A DNA stretch of 64,000 nt from Mallotus nudiflorus. Lineage: Eukaryota > Streptophyta > Magnoliopsida > Malpighiales > Euphorbiaceae. Positions within the stretch are counted from its first letter, which is position 1. Each line of letters opens with the position of its first letter. Positions 22,784-34,592 of this stretch are shown here, in pieces. The position numbers and the translations under genes were made by a program. The notes beneath the pieces were generated by a model. That model was not told the origin of the DNA, made no database searches, and worked only from the letters and a program-made list of their open reading frames with translations. The stretch spans positions 310,001 to 374,000 of the forward strand of contig CANTUR010000242.1 in assembly GCA_947683625.1 (NCBI GenBank), written 5' to 3'.

Positions 22784-25423
22784 ATGGAGAAGGAGAGAAC
22801 ACCTCCTGTGCTTGAGTGGGATCACATTCCACCCTTTTTTAGTGCTTCTAGGAGTCTGGGATTGACATGAGGAGGCTCAATTCCCCTTTTAGCAAATTGA
22901 GGGTCCCATATCTGCTTGTCTGTATCTGGAGAGGTTAGTACCCTAAAATTTCCTGCAAAATCATATTGGGTCAATGATTATTTTTGCATATTTATCATTC
23001 TTAGGGAATTATTTAATCAAACAAGCATGACATTTGTCATTTTAATTTGCCAAAAAATTGAGAACCATCATTATCTGCATCTTGTAGAGGCGATTGCCTC
23101 TTTGATGAGGCAATCATCTTATCAATGAGGTGATCACCTCATCAATGAGTTGATGGGCTTATTGTGAAGAGGTGATAGCCATTCTTGATGATTGAAAGGC
23201 TATTGCCTTTTCAAAGAGTCGATCACCTCTATGATGAGGCGATCGCTTTATCAATAGGGTGATCTGCATTATTTACATGTCCATTTATTCTAAATTTTTC
23301 TAAGATTATAAAATGCATAAATTTTAATTCCCTATTTCCTTGCTCGCAACATGATGCTCAGACATTTAATGGTACTGGGAATTTCCTTAGAGCCTAGGTT
23401 TTTTACGGTGAGCTGACTGACGATAAGAGGGATCGGGTTCAGGAGACTAGATTCAAAGACTACGTACTTTTGCTTCCTTCCGAGGAAGGACACATGGACT
23501 ATTAGCCATTGCATGCTCTGATGGAGAGGTGGTTTAATATAACTCATACTGTCCATCTCCCATTCGGTGAGCTTACTCTGTACCCAGTGTCGTTCTCCAC
23601 CATCACAGGGATTACCTACGCCAAGGACCCCGTCCCTTTTGATGCAAGCCTACACCAGCTGTCTTCAGATAAGGCTACATATATCAAGCGACTTTTGGGT
23701 ATGACTCCTAACATGAAGGGGACTCATACCCTTAAGTTGCACTCAATCAGGAGCTTCAAAACCCAAGAGCGAGCTGCGGCAATAATCACTCCTAGCGAGA
23801 TTGATCAGGTGGTAAGGGCCTCCTTGCTCTATTTGCTCGGTACCACATTCTTTGCTGACACTTCCAGCTTTATCAACCTAATGTTCCTACCGGCTCTTCG
23901 AGACCTCGATCAGGTGCCTACATTCGACTGGGGTGGCTACACTCTGGTGTACTTATACCGAAGTATGGACAAGGTGGTCTGAGGGGCCAGGAGATTTTGT
24001 GGCTTTTGGCACACTATTTTGGTAAGTCATGATCTTCTCTTTATCTTATTCTAACCTCCATTATTTACATTAGTTTCCTCACTCTATCTTGTTTTCTTTT
24101 TCCCTAGGTCTAGGCTCTAGAGCTAGAGCTGCTTGTAGGTGTGACACGAGTAGGGGATCACTTCCCAGCCCTCGGCAAATGGGGAGCCAGTCGCATCGTG
24201 AAGAGGCACCTCGTACGAGTTCATATCCATAAAAAGCACTTGAACTATCTAACATAGGATACGGTACCTATAAAGCACAACCTTTCTTATTAGTAAATTA
24301 TGCATATTCAACCTACTTACATATTAACATCTCCCCTTTTTGCAAATCCAAAACAACTTATGGGGACCTAAGGATAACTAAACTATTGAGATGACTCGCT
24401 CCAGGCCTTTAGCCCAGAAGAGAGTACTTCTCTATAGCCCTAGATATCGATCCTGGTATTTGGGTAAGCGGGTCTTGAATTGGATGAGAGGTGCTAGAGC
24501 GAGACGGGTTTTGAGGTCTCCTCCTAATAGTATGCTTTAGGCTCACGAGCTGGAGGGTAATGACCTTACCCAGGCTATTGTAGGCTCACCAACTGTAGAT
24601 CACACAATTCATGTGAAGATCCGATATGTAGAGTTTGTTCGCATCCACCTTCTGCTGATAGTCCCCTTCTAGGCTGCTTCTACCTCTCAGGTGTGTCCCT
24701 ATTGGCTTTCATCACCTTAAGAATTGATTGCGTTCTCACATGTTTCTCTTTTCTTTTCTTCAGGCTGCACTTGCTAGACCTGTGGCCCCAGTTAGGCCCC
24801 GAGTATGAGAGAGAGAGCCCCTGAGGCATCAACTGGATCCAAGCAAGGAGGAGACTTCTGCCACTGGTGAATAGGTGAGGCCGACTACTACCCCCAATTC
24901 TGAGTTCATCCCAAGTAGCTTTATTCACATCCCCAACCCTTTAGCCCGATGTTGGGTTCCTCATAGAGAGTTATCCTATCAGTTCTTGACCTTGGACGAG
25001 GACCTGACCCCTGCATGCACCCCTGGTGGTGCTACTCATGTAAGCTCTTTTTTTTGACCTACTTTCATTATTATTCTCAAACCAACTGCTAGTTTTAACA
25101 TTTATTTCAATAATGTAGACTCCTCTAGAGCAAGGCCTATATATGTACCGCATGATAGAGACTTAGAGAGATTACATGTTGGAGATCACTCAGTAATGAA
25201 GGGTAAGAATCTCTTTATTTCCTACATGTATGCATGCTCGTATGGTTTACTAATATGTGATTTATTTGAACAAGATCAAGATAAGGCTAGCAGGGTGTGG
25301 ATCGCCACTCTCCAGTGTCAGATTGATGTATTTCATATCGATGAGGACAATAAGGATGAAGACAAGAGTGGCAGTGGTGCTGAAGGAGGGGATGACCCTG
25401 AGGGTACCGGATCAGACACTTGA
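22784..25423 (+). pseudogene. Antisense plant-mobile-domain (PMD-like) gene inside element B
   Basis: From ATG 22784 (MEKERTPPVLEWDH) the gene runs through several exons. The main exon (about 23340-24021) encodes ERWFNITHTVHLPFGELTL, then the block YLLGTTFFADTS followed by LPALRDLDQ and a WGGYTLVYLYR-type end. These are the defining blocks of the plant mobile domain, also called aminotransferase-like, found in MULE-type transposons, retrotransposons and a few host silencing factors. Introns with good borders: 24022-24106 (GTAAGT...CCCTAG), 24691-24763 (GTGTGT...TTCAG), 25040-25118 (GTAAGC...TGTAG), plus one in 22940-23340 and perhaps one near 25203. The last exon is acidic (DEDNKDEDKSGSG) and stops at 25421-25423. 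Internal stops in exon 1, near 23500 and 23981 show decay. It is antisense to pol and has its own TATA box. Confidence 0.7.
23088..23260. repeat. Cluster of palindromic GAGGYGATCRCCTC words
   Basis: Several imperfect copies and one perfect palindrome GAGGTGATCACCTC (23127-23140), separated by TCAATGA-like linkers. The cluster lies in a putative intron of the plant-mobile-domain gene. The same words occur in the LTRs of B and D and at 25660-25750. Confidence 0.8.
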
Positions 25424-25863
25424 TGTACTAGGGTCAATATTCATGCAGTCTTTGAACAATGAAAGCATATATTTTAGTTATTGATTTATTGATAGACTAT
25501 TTGTAGAATTCATCATTCTCCTTAATTAAATTCATTTATTTTTTCATTTTTCACATGTGAGCTAGTTTCACTGATTACATATGTATCTGCCCTACTATAT
25601 TTTGATTTGCAACTGTTGAGACTGCATGATTCGAAGAAGTCTAATGGCCCACAATGCTAATGAGGTGATTGCCTCATTGACTTCTGACAAAGAGGTGATC
25701 ACCTCTTACTGCTGAGGCGGCACCTCATTTATAAGGTGATCGCCTCAGCAGCAGGCGGTCCTGCCCCTTTAAAAACCCATAACCTTGTATTCAGCCCACT
25801 TCTTGAGTTCCCTTCATCCCTAACCCCTATTTCTCTCTCTAAGCACCTCTGGAAGTTACAATC
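25424..25863. other. Spacer between the two antisense genes
   Basis: It contains a second cluster of palindromic words at 25660-25750, with a perfect GAGGTGATCACCTC at 25692-25705. A TATA-like CTTTAAAAACC lies near 25777 and a pyrimidine-rich leader precedes the ATG at 25864. It is probably 3' untranslated DNA of one gene and promoter of the next. Confidence 0.45.
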
Positions 25864-27150
25864 ATGACTGAGCAGAGTCTGAGGCTACTACAACTGATCT
25901 TGAAGGGTTTAGACAATAAGTCTTGGACAAGGTTAAAGCCTTTTTACCTTTCGGTCTTCAAATCACTCCATATTAGGAGAATCATCTTCCTTTTTCTCCA
26001 TGCCATGGTTCAGTTTTGGGATCCCCATAAACACATTTTTCAGTTCAATACAATAGAAATATGTCCTCTACCAAAGGAATTTAAGGCAATTCTAGATCAT
26101 CATATGGAATCTACTTGCCGACTTGCAGTTCCTGACCTTGAAAACCCAAATTCTCACTGCATTCAACACCAAATGGCACATATATTCAACTTTCCACCCC
26201 AGTCTTCTTTTCACTGCATCCTCAGTTCAAAAATCATAATAGAATCTTTTCTCGAGGTCACCATGGGTGTAGACAAAGAAGAAACTCATTGGCCTCGCAT
26301 AATGGCTCTCTACTTGTATGCTCAAATTATATTGGTTTCTCCCTTAGGACACTGTGATTCGAAGATCCTTTTTATTCTTGATTAGGTGGAATCAGGGTTC
26401 AACCCTTTCCCTCTCATCTTAGCAGAAACTATCATTGGATTGGATAATTTCACAAAGACACGATGATTCTCTGGAAGTCCGTTCCTGTTGGAGGTAAGTT
26501 TCCTATTGTCCCTTCCTAACTTCCAACTAGCATACTATCTGCATCTAATCACTTGCAAACCCGCAGATGTGGTTTTATCAAAAGTTAGGTCTACTTCAAC
26601 CTCCTTAAAACATCAGGCGTTACAAATCCAAGCATTACCAAACAAGGAAACTACATCCCATCCCTATAGATATTCACAGTTGACTATTAACATTCCCTGA
26701 TACACTGATCCGCTGGATGTGCCCTCGGTGGGGGTTGCAGCATGTGACCCTTTGGTCTTACATATATTGAGTCCCTGTTTCCAGTCTCCATTTTGCCACT
26801 TTTTATAATCCAACCTATCTTTGTCGTTAATACAATCATAAACAACTAATTATGGAGCTAGTTCATGAGTTCAAGCCAAGGCCCCTTTCTTAAAACTTCC
26901 TGGACCACTTGTGGCAACTTCGCCTCGAAGAGTCATCAAAAGAAATTTAAGGTATGACGATGATCAGACTACTGATGATCATTACAAGGCATGGGTTTGT
27001 TTGCAATAGACAGAAAGAGATGAATTCATTAAATACAAACGGACAAGAGAGTTACAAATGTTGAGCTTTTAGGGTAAGCAACAAAAGAAAAGAGAACAAA
27101 ATTAGCTTATGGAATTAAGTCATCATTTCCCCTTTTATTAGATGTAATTT
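25864..27150 (+). pseudogene. Antisense DUF7745-like gene inside element B, with intron
   Basis: ATG 25864 opens a 173-codon first stretch: MTEQSLRLLQLILKGL, then HAMVQFWDPHKHIFQFNTIE, PKEFKAILDHHM, and MALYLYAQIILVSP. After a stop at 26383 the frame continues with NPFPLILAETI. A GTAAG donor at 26492 and GCAG acceptor ending 26561 bound a 70-bp intron. Removing it joins SPFLLE to MWFYQKLGLL, which matches the uninterrupted homologue at 1735-2908. Further landmarks are RWMCP near 26715 and a DDHYKAWV end near 26980, with a lysine-rich tail to about 27150. Function is unknown; the family is typical of plant genomes and often sits in retrotransposons. It is convergent with pol, which ends at 27474. 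Confidence 0.68.
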
Positions 27151-27349
27151 TCCTTTTGTACTAGTTAAATAGCTTGTAATAGACACATCATACAATGTTT
27201 AACAATAATTGAAGCAATCCACTTCATTTCATTTAAGCATAAAACGTATATACATTTCGCTTCTGATACATCTTATGTTATTAGTTGGCTTGCCCTTGCA
27301 AGTTTTCCAACTAACCATTTTATGTCTCTCCCTCTCCTTTTACATATCC

Positions 27350-27473
27350 TTAACTTTTGCCTGGACCGCCTCTTTTAAGGTTTTCAATCCAGCAGGACCT
27401 TTCTCTTTTTTTTAGTCTCTACCTTTTGCCTAGACAACCTCTTTTTAAGGTTTTCTCCCTAGCAAGACCTTTT
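27350..27473. repeat. Two-copy repeat behind the pol stop
   Basis: Two diverged copies, about 65 bp apart, of a segment with the words TTTTGCCTGGACCGCCTCTT and AAGGTTTTC. They lie immediately after the end of pol on the minus strand. Confidence 0.6.
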
Positions 27474-28598
27474 TTATAGAAAGTATTTATTGAGCTTATC
27501 TAGGTTGATGGGCTCTTTGAACTCATTTCCCTCCATGTTAGAAAAAATGGTGGTGCCTTTCCAAAATAACTTTTTCATGAGATATGGTCCTTCTAGTTGG
27601 GCTTAAATTTCTCTCGAGGGTCAATCATGACTGACTTTGTAAGTTTCAGCACCAAATTTCCTTCTTGAATCTTGCTTGGGTTAATCTTCTTATTATAGGC
27701 ATGGGCTATTCTTTTTTGATACAGTTGATAATGAGACATAGCTTTCATTCTCTTTTCATCCAGCAATTTCAACTGAGCCAACCAACTTTTAACCCACTGA
27801 TACTTGGGGAGTTTAGATTCCAGAAGGACCTTCAATGACCTTATCTCGACCTCTACTAACAAAAAGGCCTCACACTCGTAAGCTAAAGAGTACGGAGTGA
27901 CCCCTGTTAAAGTTTTAGCAGTGGTTTGCTACCCCCACAATGCGAATTATAAGTATTCCACCCTATCTCAGTAATTTTCTAGCATTTTGGCTAGGATATT
28001 TTTTATATTCTTATTAGCTGCTTCCACTGCCCCATTTGCTTGTGATTTTTATGAAGATGACCTGTGGTGCTCAATCTTATAGTCTTTCAGTAGTGTGGTT
28101 GTTTCTGCTCAAAATTGAACATCATTGTCTATAACTTGCAATGTGGCATACCATATCTGCAGATTATATTTTCCTTGATGAAACTTATCATCTATTTTGA
28201 CCTGACAATAGCATAAGATTCAACCTCAACCCACTTGGAGAAATAGTCAATAGCCATAATAATATATCAATGACCATTAGTCACTCTTGATCTTCTCCTA
28301 TAATGTCAATCCCCCATATAACAAACGACCAAAGAGAAGTCATTCCCTAAAGCTCCGTAGATGGTAGGTGGCTAACATCACCATAATTTTGGCAATTGTG
28401 ACATTTCTTTACAAATATAATACAATCTACCTCCATTGTGAGCCAAAAGTACCCCTGGCAGGCTATTTTCTTTACCAAGGTAGTCCTATTCATGTATGGC
28501 TGGCATACCCCTTTATGAATCGCTTCCATAAGCTTTCGGGATTTGTCCTTATCAACACACATGAGGTGTACACCAGCTAGCATTCTTTTGTATAACAT
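27474..28598 (-). pseudogene. Integrase region of element B
   Basis: The zinc-binding domain lies at 28598-28347: HKGVCQPYMN, GYFWLTMEVDC and KCHNCQ. The second histidine of the usual HHCC (HMN in relatives) is tyrosine here. The catalytic core follows in broken frames (about 28340-27900) with several stops. The C-terminal part at 27862-27593 is well preserved (KMLVEVEIRSLKVLLE-like start, QLYQKRIAHAYNKKINP, EGNLVLK). The frame ends NKYFL with TAA at 27476-27474. The enzyme would insert element DNA into the genome. This copy is inactive because of stops and the lost histidine. Confidence 0.82.
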
Positions 28599-28682
28599 CC
28601 TGTTGTGACTTATGAACTATCAAGAAAACATTTGTAGGGATATTCTTTCTTTTTTATCAGCATCATTAGGAAACTACCCAGT

Positions 28683-29215
28683 TTATATATACCTTTGTAA
28701 ATCATAGAACCAAGGTTTCTCAGTAGCATTAACTGGTGTCACTCTCACCTTTTCATAACAGGGGACTCGAGATGTCATGAGAATTAAGGTCCTGGCTTCT
28801 AGTTGTCTCCCACTTTCCCACATGGAGGCTAGTGTGGCTAAGGCATCAACTACCTGGTTTCCTTCCCTTGGCAAGTGGACAAACTTACACTGAGTAAATG
28901 AGCATAGGATAGTGGCCAAGAATTCCCAGTATAACCGTAATCTGTCTTCTTTTATCTCTCATTCTTTGGTGGCTTATTTTATAACTAGCATGGAATACCC
29001 ATAGATAGTAACATTTTTTGCCCTCGAGCTATGTAATGCCTTTAGACAAAAAATGTAGGCTTCGTATTCCGCTTGGTTATTAGTTGCTTCAAACTCAAGT
29101 CTTTTTGCCATCGGGATAATTTCTCCCTCTGGCATAACCAAAATTACCCCTATTCCGACCCTTTTTTTGTTGACAGCTCCATCAAAGTACATTTTCTAAC
29201 CTTGAATCTCTATCG
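28683..29215 (-). pseudogene. Archaeal-type RNase H domain of element B
   Basis: Two open pieces (29192-28974 and 28919-28683) give MYFDGAVNKKRVGIGVILV, EFEATNNQAEYEAYIFCLKA, and FVHLPREGNQVVDALATLAS. YFDGA, the NNQAEYEA motif and EGNQVVDALA are the conserved blocks carrying the acidic active-site residues. This second RNase H, besides the one fused to RT, is a diagnostic trait of Tat elements. A frameshift or short gap at about 28920-28973 separates the halves. Confidence 0.88.
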
Positions 29216-30600
29216 CCCATAAATATTTTTCAGGAAACTCTAACTTCCATTCTTGGTCATCATCTACTGGGCTCTGTGCCAAGAAGCCTGCTACCGCACT
29301 TCCCTTCACTATCTTTTTGGCTATATACTCTATGTCAAATTATGTGAGTAAAATGAGCCACCTAGCCAACTTTCCTATAAGAGATGGGGTTTGTTGGAGA
29401 TACCTAAGGGGATCGTGTTTAGAAACTGCCTACACTTTGTAAGATTGAAAATAGTGTTAGAGTTTTTTCATTGCCCAAATTACTGCTAGGCACGTCTTCT
29501 CCACTAGGCTATAAGTAGTTTCGTAAGTCAGAAGCTTCTTACTCAAGTAATACACAACATGTTCTACCTTCTTTTCACCTTCTTATGCCAACATTGCCCT
29601 TATTACATCTTCTTTAATTGCCAAATACAAAGCTAAGGGTTTACCCAGTCTCGGTGGCTATAAAATGGGAGAATTCATAAGATAATCCTTAATAGCTTTA
29701 AAGGCTTGTTGACATCTTTCATCCCACACAACAGGTTGGTCTTTCTTTAGAAGCTTAAAGATGGGGTTGTAGATGGCTGTCAATTTGGCTATAAATCTGT
29801 TGATATACTGTAAACGCCCCAAAAACCCTCGGACCTCTTTTTCATTCTTTGGTGCAAGCATATCCTTGATTGCTCTAATCTTATCTGGATCCACCTTTAT
29901 TCCTTTCTGGCTGACAATGTGTCCCAATTGTTTCCCAGATGTAACCCTAAAAACACACTTCTTTGAGTTCAGTATAAGATTATACTTTTCTACCCTAGCC
30001 AAAAACTTGTCTAGTACCTCAAAATGCCCTTCCCTAGTTGCATACTTCACCATCATATCATCTACAGATGGATCATGTCATGCAGTAAGGTGGTTGCCAT
30101 CCTCTAATAAGTGGCTCCTACATTCTTCAACCCGAAAGGCATCACTCAGTAATAGTACACGCCCCATTTGATGATGAAAGATGTCTTCAATTTATCTATT
30201 ACTGCCATCATGATCTAATTATACCCTAAAAATCCATCCATGAAAGAGTACATTACATTGGAAGCTGCATTATCAACTAACGTATCAATATGCGATAGCG
30301 GAAAGTCATCCTTGGGGCAGGCTTTATTCAAATCTTGATAGTCCACACACACTCTGACCCTTCCATCCATTTTAGGAACAAGAAGTATGTTTGCTAACCA
30401 TTGGGTGTCCTCTACCACTTCTAGAAACTTTGCCTTCAACTGCTTTTTGACCTCTTCCTTAACTAAGAGAGCCCATTCCAGCCTTAAACTTCTTTGCTTT
30501 TGCTTTATTGGTGGCATGTGAGGGTATGTGGGGATCCTGTTTGAAGATCTCCCTATCGATTTCGGGCATGTCTTCATAACTCCAAGCAAATACTTTCTAT
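29216..30600 (-). pseudogene. Reverse transcriptase and RNase H of element B
   Basis: The RT start is at 30589-30215: WALLVKEEVKKQLKAKFLEV, then RVRVCVDYQDLNKACPKDDF and DTLVDNAAS. The palm segment that would hold the YMDD box falls around 30180-30060, where the frame is broken. The region after it at 30056-29658 is open and reads NSKKCVFRVTSGKQLGH, then GFLGRLQYINRFIAKLT. The RT-linked RNase H follows down to about 29290 in shifted frames. Homologous to element A at 1-1380. Confidence 0.85.
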
Positions 30601-31860
30601 CTTTTTTTTAAGATTTCTTTCATTTTTCCTCTCTCATCATGAGTTAAACTATAAGCAAGCAATATATTTTTAGGATTATCATTTGTGCCTAAATTAAATG
30701 ATTTAGTTTGCATGGAATTAATGTCAAATATATGCATGAAATGATCATCACAAATAGAATAACCATTAGGAAACATATTAAACAAAAAAGAAAATTTAGA
30801 CTTCATTGCATTCACTTTTGAAAAGAAAATATCATTAGTCTCAAATTGAGAAGCAAGACAAACATCAAAGTCATTGTAAGGGGTATCTATGATAGAGTTG
30901 GGGATGTAGGTTTCAAAATCAAATTCTTTACTTTGATTATCATTGCCTTTCTGCTCTGAAGTAGCTTCATCCTCCTTGAATTCCTCTTCGACCAGTACCA
31001 GCTCCTCAGTAGGGGCTTCTTTAATAGAAACACCCTTGGCTTTATTCATGAATTTGGCAAAGATTTTAAACCCTGGGATAACTTCCCCAGCTATTAGGAG
31101 AGGTTCTAGAGTCCCACTGTATAGATGTCCGGTGCCTTCCTTTACAAAGATCTCCCATAGAGTTTTTTTTTTAACCAAGGGTTCCTTTCCTTCTCTTTAG
31201 ACTGGCCCCACACACTTATCTCTTCCCCAGCTCCATTAGCCTCTTTAAACCCTAACCCATGCTTTAAAACAAGTACTTTATTTTCCACAAACTTTGAAGG
31301 TCCACTTTGATTTTTCCCCAACACCATGTCAGGCAGAAACTTCATGTTGCGCATCATTTTTAAAAAATTTTCATCCATCTCAACCTTGTAAATTACACAG
31401 ACCTCAAAATTAGGACTAAGGAAGATCTCCTTAGGGATCAACTTTAATGCAGCCACAACAACTTCAGTTTCATATGAGATGGTAACAACCCTTCCTTCAT
31501 GTGGGAATTTAATCTTTTTGATGAACAGTGGGTGGAACTCCACCTAGAGGTTGAAACCATGGCCTCCCCAATAAAATGGCAAATGTCACCGGGATATCAA
31601 TCACATGCAAGTCAACCTAGACTTCTATAGGTCCCGTTTTAACCAATGCCTTGAAAGTTCCTTCCACAGACCTTTTGGTGTTATTATAAGCCTTAATAAC
31701 TACCTTAGAAGGCTTTAAGTTGGCCACTATCAACCCTAGCTTTGGTAGAATCTTCAACAGGCACACATTGATGGCAGAACCGTTGTCGACCATCACACAG
31801 CAGGTCATTTTCCCTTTCACCTAAGCTTTGATAAACAGAGTTTGTGGTGATCCCTCCCTT
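30601..31860 (-). pseudogene. Protease with G-patch-like tail, element B
   Basis: The aspartic protease lies at 31820-31617 with the motif MVDNGSAINVC (active site D-N-G) and KILPKLGL. The downstream block KIKFPHEGRVVTIS is at 31520-31480. The G-patch-like glycine-rich stretch MKFLPDMVLGKNQSGPSKF is at about 31360-31300, followed by KHGLGFKEA. An acidic spacer leads to RT (31178-30597). A G-patch-like segment between protease and RT is common in Tat elements. The corresponding copy in D (38070-38760) is less damaged and reads GLGKNQ at the same place. Confidence 0.78.
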
Positions 31861-33740
31861 CTAAAGGCAAATCATCATTGTAAAATGTTATCATCCCTTG
31901 AGGGGTTTCCATTAGTGATTGAACCATCTACTCCAAAGTAGAATTAGTGGAAATCTTTTTTTGATCTAGTGCTAGAACCAGGGCTTCCCTGTGATCCCTA
32001 TAATGCATAAGTAACTCCCAAACATTGGCAATGGTCTTTTTACTTTGCTCTATCTCCTTTTCCTTCTTTGCACCTCCTGCCTTTTCGGGGTCAGACTTGG
32101 TAGCCTTAGGTTCCTCTTTCTTTTTTTTGACCTTCCCCATAGACTAACTTGGCTCACACCCCTCGTTGTCCCACAGGTTAACTTTTTCTTTGCCTTTATC
32201 ATCGAAACTCCATATGTCCAAGACATGAACCTGCAACTCCATGGGTTGTTTGTTTGGTTTTAAATTTTTAGGTTTGCTTTTTAGGGAATTGTAAGAGACA
32301 TTAATGAAGGAGTTTAAGACTTGCTCTTCTATTAGGCCAGATTTGACCATCAAAATGGGTGTGTTTGGCAGTAGTACATTTCAATAATTAGGTAATGGGT
32401 TGGTTTAGGTGTTTGGTTTTCTATTTTTTGGGTCGGTAATTTTGCCTGAGTTTATTAAGTCTTGGATTTCATGCTTTAACTGAGCATAACTACCTGTGTT
32501 ATATCCGATGGTCTGATGAAATTTACAGAAAAGTTTTGGGTTGGCTCTAGGTAAAGGTTATTGTGAAGGTAAAGGCCGTAGCAGGTTTTTGTTAATAAGC
32601 TTATCAAGGACTTTGGACATGGGACGTCCCAGATTTAAAAATTTTTGAGGCTGTCTAACTGCACTGACTTGTACATTGTTGTTTAGTGGTCGAATGGCAT
32701 TAATCTAAACATTACTGCTTGAGTTGGCCCACTCTTTGCCCCAGATCCTCTTCCAAAGAATTTCTTCCCTTGAGACAAATTTGACTCCTTATGGACCCCA
32801 AATCTATACAATTCTTCAAAGCTTCTGATTCCTAGATCCCTCAATTTCTTAGACAATGCTGGAACACACCCTTCTATTACCAGGACTAACTAGTCTAACT
32901 CAACAGGCCTATGCCTCATTAAGGACAACTTTCCCCTCCAACGAGTCCGGTAGTCAGCAAAAGGCTTATTAAAGTTCTACTTGTATTCTGTAGATCTCTC
33001 AAGGACGCCTCTAATTGAACATTGAGACCGTATTGCTTGAAAAAAGTGGCACACAGTTCTTTCCAATCTGACTGAACATGTGGTTCTAAGGTGTAGTACC
33101 AACAGATTGGTGCTCCCTGTAATGAAATAGGGAACTGTTTGATAATTTAGCTCTCAGTTAGCTTAGTAGCCTTCATATAAGTCATATACTGCTTCAAATG
33201 CAAATGGGGATCCTCAGCATCGGTGTACTTCTTCATGTCAGGGAATTTAAACTTACGAGGTAGTGGTTCATCACCCTTTTCCAAATTCAAATCATAATCT
33301 AAAGGAGCGACCATACCCTTTTCCTTCATCATCACCTACATCTAATTCATCACCTTGGTCATGTTCTTAACCCACTCAATTTGACCCACATCTTTAGTTG
33401 GGATGACATTTCTTCAATTCATTAAATTGGCCAACACTGTCACATCATCTTCTTCCCTGCCTTTAATTGGTATTTCCTCATCGAGATCCACTAGATCAAT
33501 TGGTGGTGCATTAGATGGCTGTGCTAGTTAATTCTCCCTAATGAGCTTAGTAATTTCTCCCATCATTTTTCTCATCATAGATTAGGTTTCTACCATCCCT
33601 TCATCTTTTAACTATGCCCTAAATGCTTCTGGATTGATCCTACCATTTTTATTTTTGAATTTCTGACCAAGAGATTTGAACTAGTTCGGACCCACCTTGC
33701 TAAACTTGAAGGATCTATAGTGTTGCAAAACTATTGGTTA
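31861..33740 (-). pseudogene. Gag of element B
   Basis: The best block lies at 33335-33147: APLDYDLNLEKGDEPLPRKF, then PDMKKYTDAEDPHLHLKQY, the typical start of the retrotransposon gag domain of Tat elements. The N-terminal part near 33640-33400 includes DLDEEIPI. The rest of gag, a short zinc-binding-like CxH region near 32500, and the linker to protease (KKKEEPKATKS, 32140-31928) run through broken frames. Homologous along its length to gag of D (38943-40720). Confidence 0.8.
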
Positions 33741-34573
33741 GAATGATTCATGACGTGTATGCATGATATGCAAGTCCATTTTATTTTAAAAATTTAAGAA
33801 ACAAATAATCACACAAAAAAAAAAGATGCACAAGACCAAAACATGAAGCTTAAACGTGCAAACTTCTGCCCTTATTTCTCCCACACACGTATTCAATGGC
33901 GAGTATCTTGTCCTAGGATTTTTTGCCTGGGTTTTAATTATCAAAGGGGGATAATAAAATCAATGTATGCAAGAAAAATCTTAAAATGATTCAAACAATT
34001 AATGGGTCCTTTAAAATAAATCCCGAGTCCATTTTCCAAGAACCAAACCCTTAGCATTATAAACTTGCTTGTCAAGGCCCACTTGAGATGGGTTATGAAT
34101 AGACATGAGAGGCCCTTGTTGACTAGCTTATTTATGATGGGCTTTGGCTGGACACAAAGGCCCATTTCACTTTGGATTACTTATTAATAGGCTCCAAATT
34201 TATTTTAAGGGTCCATTATATGGCATAATACACATGCATGTGGGAAAATTCCTAAAGATAGTTGCTAGGTCATTACATGGGCTTAAGTCTTGAGTAAAAA
34301 GGCTTCAACTCCCATAATGATATAAATCCATATATTTCTCCCCACTCAAGGGTCAAACAACATGGATTAGTACATGTCGTGAGCGACAATAATCAAATAT
34401 TCGACCACCAAGTTTGAGTGAAATATAGGTAGCGAAATACTAACTATTGTTAGGTTTATTTAGGGCTGAAGTGCTCATTATGTGTAAAATGTGCAATGAA
34501 TGCATAAATGTAGGAAGAAATAAGAAAATAATTAAAGATAATAAAACACAAAATACTGGAATTAGTTTTTCTA
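33741..34573 (-). other. Leader of element B
   Basis: Untranslated DNA between primer site and gag, closely similar to 40790-41508 in element D, including an AGGCCC-rich patch near 34075-34170. No gene seen. Confidence 0.6.
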
Positions 34574-34591
34574 TCCCTAGTGGAGTCACCA
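34574..34591 (-). promoter_or_regulatory. Primer binding site of element B
   Basis: The minus strand reads TGGTGACTCCACTAGGGA, one base after the LTR end. It is the same site as in A and D with two or three changes. Likely tRNA-Arg-primed, as reported for Tat/Ogre elements. Confidence 0.75.
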
Positions 34592-34592
34592 C

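Noticed and set aside
29773..30171. Plus-strand 132-codon ORF
   Set aside because: It is the antisense shadow of the RT region, which matches a known family on the minus strand.
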